Source of the DNA: Aporrectodea caliginosa
Taxonomy: Eukaryota > Annelida > Clitellata > Crassiclitellata > Lumbricidae
DNA: 64,000 nucleotides
NCBI GenBank assembly: GCA_020284085.1
Contig: JACEVL010000431.1
Location: forward strand, 679,001 to 743,000
Direction of reading: 5' to 3'
The translations under genes were made by a program, and so were the position numbers. Below the pieces are notes generated by a model. The model saw nothing but the letters and a program-made list of their open reading frames with translations, had not been told where the DNA came from and did not search any database. How positions within the stretch are numbered: position 1 is the first letter of the stretch; each line of letters begins with the position of its first letter. Below, piece by piece: positions 1-9,850 of the stretch.

Positions 1-936
1 TGAATCTGCCAGCTTTTCTCATCCATTTTGTGATTAAAACTTTGAAATTGGAGAAATTGTTTCTTTACCTTCATTCCGATGAAAGTAACATTTCCAGTCG
101 GTAGCTATCATTTGCTTATCCTTTGACTAAGATCTAGTATCTATGGGTAGAAAGACCTGTGGTCACTTGAGACAATGCTATGCACATGATCATCTACTTC
201 CGCCTTGATGTTGAGTTGAATTGGCATTTGATTCCTGGGTCACCTTTTGTGGAAATTGAAGGTGCAGATGTACATATTATTCATGTATTGTTTGCTTTAG
301 TGATTCTGATTTCATGAACTTTAATTAGGTTTTGGGGAAGTTTTGTAGAGTTTGAAACTGTGTGGGTGTATACATTTGGTTTTATCTGTGTGAATGGCAG
401 AAATCTTTATCGGGTAGTTGTTTTAGAAACTATGCATATTCCTTCTTTATTGTAAAATGCAGGCTGCACTAAAATTCTGCTTCTGTCGATGTTAATGTGT
501 TACCATTATATGCTCGACCATTTCAGGCAAAACCTTATCAAATTTCATGAATCTGAATCTTTGGTGGGTTTAAATATATAGTATTTGAAGGGCTAACTTT
601 TTTGTTTTTCTGGTGTGTGCTTAGGTGTGTTTATATTAATTAATCCAGTAATGACAAATGTGTAGTGTTGATATGTAATTAGGGCTGGATTCCTGTGCTT
701 AAAAGCAACCAGCTGTCATCAAGTTATGCTGTCATAGTTACTATGACAGTTCTCATTTGTTGGAAATGCATGTGTCTTTGTGTAAGCTTTAGGTATGGGA
801 ACTGTGTTAGGTCTTGTTTCTGCAGATAGCTTGGCAAGTTTAGTGCAAAGCATGAACATGTGTATGTAGATTTGCTGGAGGAAGAGGACAAATGGTGTGT
901 AGTTTTTTTTTTACTAGACTACAGTGATCTCAGAAA
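1..936. other. no gene recognised
   Basis: AT-rich unique-looking sequence. I see no long open frame, exon with protein similarity, tandem repeat or element terminus. It could be intron or intergenic sequence. Confidence 0.5.
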
Positions 937-1131
937 CTGGGGGCCGATTAATCCTCTCCCTCACCGTTTCATCTTCCCACCGATAGTATACGGTACACTG
1001 ACCATACACTCATTATAGCGGAGTTGGCTAGGGGGTGCTGGTGAAACAGAAATCTCGAACCAAATGTTCTGCCCTGGCGAGGATTTGAACCCCGACCTCT
1101 CGCGCTTACCACTACACTATCGAGCACCCCA
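937..1131 (-). repeat. tRNA-derived SINE, family B
   Basis: On the minus strand the element starts with a tRNA-like head (gctcgatagtgtagtggtaa) holding a pol III A box, then a B box (GGGTTCAAATCC). A body follows with the phrases TTTGGTTCGAGATTTCTG and GGTGGGAAGATGA. The same head and body occur at 54,549-54,757 on the plus strand, which shows a dispersed family. It is transcribed by RNA polymerase III in principle and has no coding capacity. Confidence 0.85.
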
Positions 1132-2633
1132 GTGCTAAGTATAAGTTACTATGAATTGTTTGTTTTCAGTGTGTATCCAGGTGGTGCAGCTCATAAACTG
1201 ATAGTTGACTTTATACTCTTAATTTGCTGATTTGCACAAATCTGTGCTGTTTATGATTACATTAGTTTTTCAAAACACCAGTCGTGAACATGGCTGTTTA
1301 AGGAATCTAAACAGATCCAACCACCTTAAGGTTAGGAAGAGAATGTAAATAGAGCTGAATTTAGCTTAAATGTAATGCTCAGCTCATATTGACAACATAA
1401 CATTTTGGTGCTTTGGTCAGTTTATTGGGAAAATATGGTATATCTTGTCAATTCAGACTTGAAAATTCATTTGAAGTTTATCAATGTGTTTGCAACTGAG
1501 TATACACATATTTCATAGCTTGGCATTTCTTTTGTGTAATCAGAAAATATGAGCACATGCAATGCTTAAAGGTTCCTTACAAAAAAATCTTTATAGTCGA
1601 ATCCTGTTTATTTCTGTGAAACTGGTATGTAACAGTGATTCAATAAGACGTTAAACATTCATCACTGAACATTGTGTTGTGTGTGCATTGTTGAGTACCT
1701 GTATCCAGAAATGTCTCTTCATAAACTAATGTGATAAGAGAAATTGTAGGTAGATTTACCTGCTGCAGCCATGCAACTTGCAGCAAGTAATTTCAGGAAT
1801 GCTGTTAGCCTAGTCAGCTGCAATGCACCAACTATATAAAGTGGCTTTGTATTGGCAAGCAATCTAGTCCCTTGTTTACATTGTGAATATGCTTAGCACC
1901 ACTGCATTACGACCAGCGTTATTTATAGCTGCATAGAAATGGTATGGTGATATTTAAGAAAACGCCATTTTATTTCTTTTCTGGTGATCTTGGAGTGCAA
2001 ATTTTTATAGCTAAGAATGGACAATTTTAAAATGCAATGATTTGAAAAGATTTTGGCTGTTTTACAAAAATTTACCCTGTATATTTAGTTTTTCTTAAAT
2101 TTCTACAGTTTTGCATTCATAAACAGATGCTTTGTGAAGTTGGTTAAAGTGACATTATTCCTCATTCTTTATCGCATTTCCTCATTTTGGCTGTTTTCGA
2201 TTCTCTGGATTTCGATGAACTTGCCCCAGGTATCTGGATGCACATAATTTTCACACACAGAATCACTGATCAGTTGATGCTTTGAACTTTTCAAAAACCT
2301 CGATGGCACTGCAACATGACTTTTGGAAACAGTTCTGACAAGGTGCATCTTAAGATAAGCCAAAACATTTCTGGAGTCATTTGTGGTGGAATAGTTCGAA
2401 TTTTCAGAGGAAGATTGTTAGGACAGTCCAATGCATGAGAAAGCATGGTGTGCCCGAGTCGTTGCAGGGCAGTCCCTATGGTTGGTAGAAGGCAGTACAG
2501 TAATTGTTGATCTGACCTATTGAGGCCCAACCTGTGAGGGTCAGACGTAAAGGACGCCCAATGCAGAAGTCTACTTCTAAATTTGGTACATACGTTATTT
2601 GAGTTGAGCCAGAAAGCAGACCGTCTGTATGCA
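1132..2633. other. no gene recognised
   Basis: About 1.5 kb with no recognised coding exon, tRNA-like head or element terminus. Short minus-strand open frames at 2,169-2,530 have no similarity I recognise. Confidence 0.45.
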
Positions 2634-2770
2634 TTTATTTCATATATTTATATAGCGCCCCTTCAAGATTTCTACTCAGAGGCATGCAGATGGCTCTCTT
2701 CTGTGCCGAAAGCGCCTCTGATCGGTGTGCACTGTGAGAGGCATTTTATAAATCTTTAAATACAATACAA
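2634..2770. repeat. LINE/SINE 3' tail fragments
   Basis: Two tail-type sequences lie side by side: one with tatagcgccccttcaag and one ending in aaatacaatacaat. Both recur at the 3' ends of LINEs and SINEs elsewhere in the window (7.5, 29.6, 32.7, 34.9, 51.7 and 53.4 kb). These are dead fragments. Confidence 0.6.
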
Positions 2771-2796
2771 TATGGCTGGTTAACACAGATAACTAC

Positions 2797-2862
2797 TAGT
2801 ACTACTATTCCGTTATTTCACAAACTCGTTGAAACAAACGCAACAAGGTTACAAAATCAGCA
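2797..2862. repeat. short dispersed repeat, copy 1
   Basis: The segment around aactcgttgaaacaaacgca is nearly identical to 4,364-4,431. It is probably the end of a retroelement family; no coding sequence is attached here. Confidence 0.5.
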
Positions 2863-3659
2863 GTTTAGATAATGATTAGACAAAAATAATAGTCAAATAG
2901 CTAAGAGAGTAAGGAAACTATCAGGTGATGAGAGCTTGGCCACGTCTCAACAGAGCTTGAGACATTGAATCCAAAGGAAGCGTTAATTCCTGCTTCCAGC
3001 AAGAGGTGGAAGCGCAGTGAGAGATTCAGTCTCAACACTTGATAATCTACTTGATAAGTAGCTTTCGAGTTCACCAGGGTATCAATTGGACCAGCGGAGC
3101 TGTATAACTTCATCCATCCCACTTAGTTAGATAACAGGATCCATAAGGCTGCACTTATTAGTACTTTTAGTCCATTCCAATGCAATAATAAACAAATTTG
3201 CAAAGTTTCCAACTATGGCCGAGTTTTCTTAGGCACAGTTACAAATATTTTAGCAATCACTTCTAAGTTGTTTTTTAAAATAGGCAAATTAACGAATTTC
3301 TAATGAATAAAAGAATATTTTATTTAAAATTTCCTAAAAAGTCCCATGGTCCACCACAATATTTAAATCTGGTGGAGATGCAATAGGTTTTAGGATATAT
3401 TATATACTGAAATTTTTATATTCTCTATATTTTATTTGCGTATAGTGGCCGTGTACTGGTTGCCAGTACATGCCATAGTTGTTAATATAATAACAATAAT
3501 TAATGGGATACTCTTGGACTAGACCTAATTTTCCAGAAATGTCCCTTTTGCTCCTAGTTTTTTAAATCCTGATGGATCACGCTTATCTCAGAGCTAATAA
3601 TAATAATAATATTAGTAATATCATGATTATTATACAGAGGTGTGGTTAGTCAGTCGCAA

Positions 3660-4010
3660 GGTGAATAGGTAGTCAGTTCAATTCCTTATAGCAGCAAAGT
3701 GGAATGCATGAGAGCTCACGACATCAACCAAAAGACCATACCCAAAGATCGCAGAGAGAGCAGTGGTTGAAGGTAGGCAGGAGTGTTCGTTGTGACAGTT
3801 TTATAGGTAAGACAAGAGTGTTTAATTCTTATTCTGAATTCTATAAGAAACCAATGCAGCTGATTAAACAGAGTTAACGAGTTTGAATTAGAAGATGCAC
3901 GCAGAACGATGTGAGTCAGAGAATTTTGGATGCATTCAAGTCTGTTGACTTCAAAATCTGATATGCCTGCAAAGCAGTGTTGGCTGCCGTTAAGCATCGT
4001 GTTCATATTG
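3660..4010 (-). mobile_element. CR1-like LINE fragment (RT thumb/C-terminus)
   Basis: The minus-strand frame encodes a stretch with FEVNRLECIQNSL, then QLHWF..EFRI and a TYKT motif. This order is typical of the region downstream of the reverse transcriptase catalytic core in CR1/L2-like LINEs. Only about 100 codons remain, so this is a truncated, inactive copy. The same FEVNRL-type segment appears in the older LINE split at 23.1/27.8 kb. Confidence 0.75.
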
Positions 4011-4363
4011 GCTTCTCATTTGCAATTAGCTTTTGATAATTCTCATATCTTCAGATGACTACTTTGTGCCAGTCTGTATTTATGTATTTGGGGTTATTTC
4101 TCATGTTTTGGTTTCATACATTTCATTTTATGGTATTTGAACAGGATATGCCAAGCCTGAAGTGGGCAATGTACAATAGGTTGACAGGTCCCATTTGTAC
4201 AGCACGGAGGCCTATAACCCAAAACACTGATGCAAAGTCAAAAATTAACCATTCAAACCTTTTCAATTCAACTCGATCAGTAAGCAACTAGTTTTCAAAC
4301 TTTACACATCAAGACAAACTGTACAGTTTAGATGTAACCATTCAAAAAACATATATTCAACAT

Positions 4364-4431
4364 ACTACTACTACCATTCCTTTATTTCAAAAACTCGTTG
4401 ACACAAACGCAACAAGATTACAAAATCAACA
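4364..4431. repeat. short dispersed repeat, copy 2
   Basis: Matches 2,797-2,862 over about 65 bp with a few substitutions. Confidence 0.5.
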
Positions 4432-4766
4432 TGAGTTAAACAAATATATCTGGATTGCTTTACTAAGAAAAGGTAAGTCCTAGGCCTATTTGATAACACA
4501 GGTGAGTTCAATCAGAATTCTGCAGTTGCGCAAAACAAACTATATTCTCGACAGTTTGACTGTCAAAAGCATAGTTCAAATATGAGAGGGTTCAATGAAA
4601 GAAAATAATGTGGTTTTGAAGGTGTCCTGGAAGGTCAAAGGCACTTTGCTACAATTGAGGAACTTATGCTCAAGGCATGTATGGTGTTGTGAAATGGTTG
4701 AACACAGATGCAGATGCACAAGCCAGTCAATGAGAGGATCACTGATCAATGCCAAGCCAAGCAGCA

Positions 4767-5994
4767 TTACATACTTAGTAAGTTAGTCCTTCCCGTCCAA
4801 CGCATCTCGTCCACTCGTCTCTCCCCATCGCCAGCTCCTCGGCCTCGTTCCCCGACATCTCCAGGCATCTCAAGTCGTCTGATGGTTTCCAGCCAGTTCT
4901 TCTGTGGTCTTTCTCTCTTCACTCTACTTCTAGAATTCAAGGACATCACTTGTTTGACTCTTCTGTCTTCATCTATACGACAGACATGCCCCATTCACTT
5001 CAATCTTCTCTTTCTAATGGTGTTTTCTATATCTTCTTGTCCTGTCCACTATCTTATGGTTTTGTTTGGTATCTTGTCACCCCACCATCCTTTCTCGTAT
5101 TCTTTCCTCATCCTTTCTAAACTAAAATCCTGCCTTTCCATCGGGCTTGCTCGCACTGGGAGCGCTTCTGAAAGGCTTTTGCTGAGAGAAGCGCTTTATA
5201 AATGGCTAAAACAATACAATACAATGATACATGTAGGATTTTTCTCAGCCACTTACATGTATGAAGTGTTGCTTGCAATCTTTTTCTGTTTGCCACCGTC
5301 ATTGGCCAAGGCCATGTCTCAGACCCATACTGACCAGCATGCTCAAAACTACGGCATTGTACAGGCAAATCTTAGTTCTCATAATACATCCGTTTTTCTT
5401 CCAGATCTTAGTAAGCCTCCCAAATGCAGCATTTGCCTTTCCTATACATATCTTTATTTCCCTGCTGTACACTGTTATTAGGCTACCGAGGTAGAAGAAG
5501 GCATCCACAGATTCCACCTCCTTGTCATTGATTACATTCTTGATATCTTCATTCCATTTTCCAACCTTTACGATCTTTGTTTTTTCTGAATTGATAGCGA
5601 GTTCCACCTTCACTGCCTCTGCCAGAGTTTTGGATGTTAGATCTTTTATGCCTCTCCAAGTATTGTTCAACAGGGCAATATCATCTGCAAAATCTAGGTC
5701 CCTCAACCTGTCACCATCCACCAACCTCAGTCCGGTATTGGCATACCTCGCCACTCTCGCCTTTACCCAGCCACAACCAGGGCAAAAATCGCTGGTGACA
5801 ACACACATCCCTGTCGCACTCCTGTCACAATCTGAAACCAATCTCTCCGCCATCTCTCACTGCGCATTGACTGCAATTGTAAAAACTCTGGATGAGTTTT
5901 TGATCTTTGATGAAATTCCATAACTTTTCATTATCTTCCATAGCGATTCTCTATGCAAGCTATCAAAGACCTTTTTAAAGTAAATAAAGTTGAT
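4767..5994 (-). pseudogene. RTE-like LINE, C-terminal half of reverse transcriptase
   Basis: The minus-strand translation reads the catalytic DLDFADDIALL block (near residue 52 of the 5,299-5,853 frame). It then reads a NSEKTKIVKVGKWNEDIK-type segment, VDAFFYLGSLIT, IGKANAAFGRLTKIW and RTKICLYNAVVLSMLV. It resumes at 4,767-4,994 with GHVCRIDEDRRVKQV, the usual RTE-type C-terminal tail. Further upstream (5,870-5,990) lies a decayed KVFDSLHRESLWKIM segment. Frameshifts and stops break the frame and a tail-type repeat sits inside it, so it is a dead 5'-truncated copy. Confidence 0.85.
5130..5243 (-). repeat. tail-type repeat inserted in the RTE remnant
   Basis: Reads agcgcttctc...cagaagcgct with an (ATTGT)n tail on the minus strand and separates two parts of the RTE reading frame. 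The last 50 bp, including the RTE-side flank gatacatgtaggattttt, recur at 10,215-10,265. Confidence 0.6.
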
Positions 5995-7034
5995 CAGTAG
6001 AGGCATTACTCAAGTTTAATTCTACAGAACTGCAAGCACTGCCATTGATCAAACCAGCAAGGCCTTCCATGACAAGTTGGATAAGGTTGTGAAATGGACT
6101 GATGCCAATTTCTGATTTCAATGCCAAACTCAGAACCTCAAAGCTGACCTACTTCTGAGTAGTAGGGCTGCATGAGTTAGGAGAGGTCAGTGACACAGAC
6201 AATAGGATGAAGATATTTGTGATAAACAAAAGGGAACATTTCTAAGCACACACAGCCACAAACTCAATTTTTCTCAAAATTCTTTTTTCTTTTGTCTAAT
6301 GTAGAAAAGTGGACACATTTTTTTAAATGAGTGATGTGTTTTAGCATTAAGTTTCCTTTAACTGTAAACTATCTCATACTGAATTACATTGAAAATGTGA
6401 ATTTTTTCTTTTGAATTTTATTTAATCTTTTTTTAAACATACAGAGACAGTATAGTATGCATTAGTACTCTTAACTTCCGATTTGTAATTCATATTACCT
6501 AGAATTGCCCATGAGTGAACTAAACTAACACGTGGTTCAAGCATCATCCCAAGTGATCTTATACTTAGCCTTCACCTGATGTATGCACAAGTAACCGGAT
6601 TAATTTAAGAATAATTCGGCAACAGTGGAAGTCTGCATAATGAACTGTATGACTTATCCAAGAGCATACTGCAACTGGGATTGTCAACTCTTGGTGGCAA
6701 TTGTGAAAGTAAAGCACAGAAAGTAAAGCACAGAAAACGGCCCTGTCTTTGAAATTCCAAGAATTGAAAGACCTCAAGCAGATAAGATAAGAATATTCTT
6801 TAATTGACCAATTGGTATCCGCATTTTGGTGTATAAGAAGAATGTACAGTAGAAATAATTCAACACCGTCAACAGATGTCAGCTTCAAGAGCACTCACTA
6901 CAGGAGGCAACAGTGCCAGAGGATTTGTGGCAGAGCATGAAAACCAGTCTGCTGAAAGTTGCAAACAATACTGTACGACATGCAATGACAATTTGCCAAA
7001 AGACTGAATATTAGACAGTACAGGACAGGATGCG
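5995..7034. other. no gene recognised
   Basis: No supported coding exon. It contains a short direct repeat (agtaaagcacagaa twice near 6,713-6,736). Confidence 0.4.
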
Positions 7035-7380
7035 CTAGATCTGTACAGAGTCTAAGAAACGAAAAGACTGGAGATTTGCCCAGATGACTCTACACTCATC
7101 CCATTTCACAAGAAAGGTAGTAAGAAGCAGAATACATGTATTAAACAACAACTGGACTTGTCTTGAATGCGAGTAAAATTCTACCCATGTCATCCTGGAG
7201 CAGATCCGACAGAAGACGGACCGCAAGGTTGCGAAGGAAGATGGAGGCTTCCACTACGGAAGAGGGGCAAGAGATCACATCACCAATCTTCTGATCTTCA
7301 AGCAAAAGACAACGAAGCACAAGCAACCTCTGTACCCATGTGTTTTCTGGATTTGACTTGCTATCACAACATTTGACTTA
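7035..7380 (+). pseudogene. RTE-like LINE, reverse transcriptase N-terminal remnant
   Basis: In broken frames the plus strand reads SKIL...RIRQKTDRKVAKEDGGF, then GRGARDHITNLLIF and KQPLYPCVF. This is the region just upstream of the catalytic YxDF/FADD blocks in RTE-type reverse transcriptases. Several frameshifts are needed, so it is an old fragment. It has the opposite orientation to the 4.8-6.0 kb copy. Confidence 0.7.
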
Positions 7381-7456
7381 TCATACAATGCTTAATATGA
7401 GATACCCAGATATCTTACTAAAATAGGTGTATGGCAAACAGCTTGCTAGAGTAAAA

Positions 7457-7697
7457 GTATGTATGTATGTATGTTGTATGTATGTATGAGCACTTGTTAT
7501 AGCGCCCCTTCCAGATTCCTACTCAGAGGTGCTCCCGACTACAGCGCGGACACTGAATCGGAGTTTCATGCCGAAGCGCATGAGCAATTGCGAGTGAAGG
7601 ACTTGCCCAGGGTCCCTACGTGGCGGCTTGAGGTGGATTGGAACCGCAACCCTCCGGCTACTAGGCACCGAACATACCCCTACACCACCGCGCCCCA
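7457..7697 (-). repeat. tRNA-derived SINE, family A, copy 1
   Basis: On the minus strand: a tRNA-like head with an A box (gcgcggtggtgtaggggtat) and a B box (gttccaatcc). A central block follows with gggaccctgggcaagtcctt, then a 3' end with aaggggcgctataacaagtg and a (TACA)n simple tail. Other copies are at 34,755 and 53,350. The 3' end matches the LINE tails at 29.6 and 32.7 kb, which suggests mobilisation by that LINE. Confidence 0.88.
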
Positions 7698-8039
7698 CAT
7701 AAGAGTGGTTGGTACACGGTCTATATTTCCATGACAGTAGGTGAGTCCGGTATCGATGTGTCATTTCACTGAATCTGTTCAAAATCCTAGCAGAAATAGA
7801 AGGGAAACACTAGGCAGTGTTACCTGGTGGATCAGTGCCAACTGTGGCATGGATTGATAATATGAGAACCAGGACAAGATTTCGCATCTGTCATTTACTG
7901 GGGACAACAGAAGTTTTAAATGAATAGAGATGGTACTGTAAAGTAATGTAACAAGACATTTATATAGCACTCTTCAGCTCCTTCCAAAAGCACTGCTCGC
8001 ATGGCTATCTGACTGATCTAAACAAGTGTTACCTTAAGT

Positions 8040-8373
8040 CAGGGGTGGCACACCTTTATTAAGGTGCATGCCAAATTGCCACTAAATCATTCTAAAAGAC
8101 AACATCACATTCCACTCGGAATTTTGCACAGTATATAATTATTTTTTCATATAGGTTTTAATTAACAAAGCATAAAAAATTAATTAAATTACATTATTTC
8201 AAAGATGGGTTAGATGGTGTTAAAATAATGTCCTTCATAAAAGAAAATGTGGATACCTTGAGTGATTTTGTATTTCTAAGTTTGAAGTTTTGGGGGATGC
8301 TCCAAATTCTGTGTGCCCAAAAATTTGAATGCGTGCCACTTTGGGAACGTGTGCCATATGTTGACCATCCCTG
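8040..8373. mobile_element. non-autonomous hAT-like element, 334 bp
   Basis: Ends are CAGGGGTGGCACAC... and ...GACCATCCCTG, imperfect inverted repeats. They are bounded by the 8-bp duplication CCTTAAGT (8,032-8,039 and 8,374-8,381). Eight-bp duplications with CAGGG-type ends are typical of hAT transposons. There is no coding sequence inside. Confidence 0.82.
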
Positions 8374-8387
8374 CCTTAAGTAATCAG

Positions 8388-8935
8388 TAGAGAGTGACAT
8401 GGGGAGACAATCTCGTCCCCATCCCCGCCCCGCAACAAGTAAATCTTCCCCATCCCCTCCCCATCCCCGCAGGGTTTGTCCCCATCCCCGCCCCATCCCC
8501 CGCAGGTTTTCTCCCCATCCCCACCCCATCCCCGCAGGACGACATCGCATTCCCCGCAAAAGTTTACACCAATAAAAATTAAAAAAATAACATATTTTAG
8601 CTTACAAAGCTATTTGTATTGCTGACTGCAATAGTCAGTTATTATCTTATCGACAGTGTGTATTAACCAAGTCTTGACCATTTCTGACTAGAAGGCTTCA
8701 GGAAATAAGAAAATCTCCTTATCAGTTCTCACGTTCTTAACATCACCCGGGTTTCTTGCCGGCTCATTCCCCATTACCGCGGTATTACCGCGGTAATGAA
8801 ACCCCATTACCGCGGTATTACCGCAATTGTTGTCCTCATTACCGCGGTATTACCGCAATTGTTGTCCCCATTACCGCGGGATTTACCGCGGTTACCGCGG
8901 TTTTCCCGCGGGGAAATTCCCCATGTCACTCTCTA
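8388..8935. mobile_element. non-autonomous hAT-like element, 548 bp, repeat-filled
   Basis: Inverted termini TAGAGAGTGACATGGGGA and TCCCCATGTCACTCTCTA are flanked by the 8-bp duplication GTAATCAG (8,380-8,387 and 8,936-8,943). The left interior is an array of CCCATCCCCGC-like units; the right interior is an array of ATTACCGCGGT palindromic units. It starts 15 bp beyond the end of the previous element, and its duplication overlaps that element's duplication. There is no transposase. Confidence 0.88.
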
Positions 8936-8943
8936 GTAATCAG

Positions 8944-9559
8944 CAAATGTGTATTAAGCTGAATCAACAAAACAATACATATATTTGTTGATCATACTGA
9001 TGCCACACTAAGACCTGAACATAACTGAAGACAACGCTGGACTGAAACTGGACTTGGCCATGATAATTCAAGAACCAAGTACTTCGAAGGCGTGGGGCAC
9101 AAGCAATATACCAGTATGAAATATTCTTATTTCCTTAACTTCCTTTTTCATGGCCATAACTTTTGACAACAGCAGACAACAATGTTGGCAACTCTAAAAC
9201 AATATTACACTGATAGCAGAAATAAATAAAATTATCTATGATCACAACTTTAATAAACTTAGTTACTTAGTACTTTCTTATGACTGAAGTAAGGTTACTA
9301 TGACAAGAATGATCTGTAATGGCGCAATAAAAATGTCTAGATGTAAAAATACAGACACAAAATGATATAGGAGACACTTTTCTAACATTAATTTCTATAC
9401 AGAAAAAAATTTGAATGTAGCACCAATTCACAAACAAGTCATTGCTCAACAATGTGGTTGATTTGTAGCTCAACATAGTCATACACACCTATTCACGTGC
9501 AGCTTATTTCTATGATTTTTCTGCTTTGGTCAAGAAGCAGAGTATATAAAAACACATGG
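8944..9559. other. no gene recognised
   Basis: AT-rich sequence beyond the 3' end of the BAX-like gene. I see no coding exon or clear element. Confidence 0.4.
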
Positions 9560-9565
9560 TTTATT
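9560..9565 (-). promoter_or_regulatory. candidate polyadenylation signal of the BAX-like gene
   Basis: AATAAA on the minus strand about 180 nt downstream of the stop codon at 9,743-9,745. It is the first such hexamer I noticed after the stop; transcript data would be needed to confirm use. Confidence 0.4.
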
Positions 9566-9742
9566 GTTGTTGTCGTCTAAACTCAATTATTCAAGTGAAG
9601 ATATGCCAAATGCATGTTACACAGAACAAGTGCATTTACGTGTACTTTAAAATTCTATTTAGTGAGCGAAACTTTGGGCAAAGGGTGCAAGGACTTAACA
9701 CTCGAAAATAGATACAACGGGCATATGATCATTAAAAACGTA

Positions 9743-9850
9743 TCACGATCTAGTACACTTCCAGTAAACGAAGACGCTCATGATGATTCCTGCACTAAGG
9801 ACAACAGCCAGCTGATATCCAGTTGCACCAAAGTATTCATAAATAGCTTC
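9743..9850 (-). CDS. BAX: BAX-like exon 5 (last): tail anchor
   Basis: Thirty-five codons plus TGA. The acceptor is TTTGCAG immediately before GAAGCT. It reads [14 protein letters not shown], then a 17-18 residue hydrophobic segment, then K-C-T-R-S. The join to exon 4 is phase 0 and restores a BH2-like GGW-E. Confidence 0.93.
   Translation of the reverse strand, partial: EAIYEYFGATGYQLAVVLSAGIIMSVFVYWKCTRS

Noticed and set aside
4708..5481. 257-codon plus-strand frame
   Set aside because: It is antisense to the RTE reverse transcriptase remnant, whose minus-strand motifs (DLDFADD etc.) are clear.
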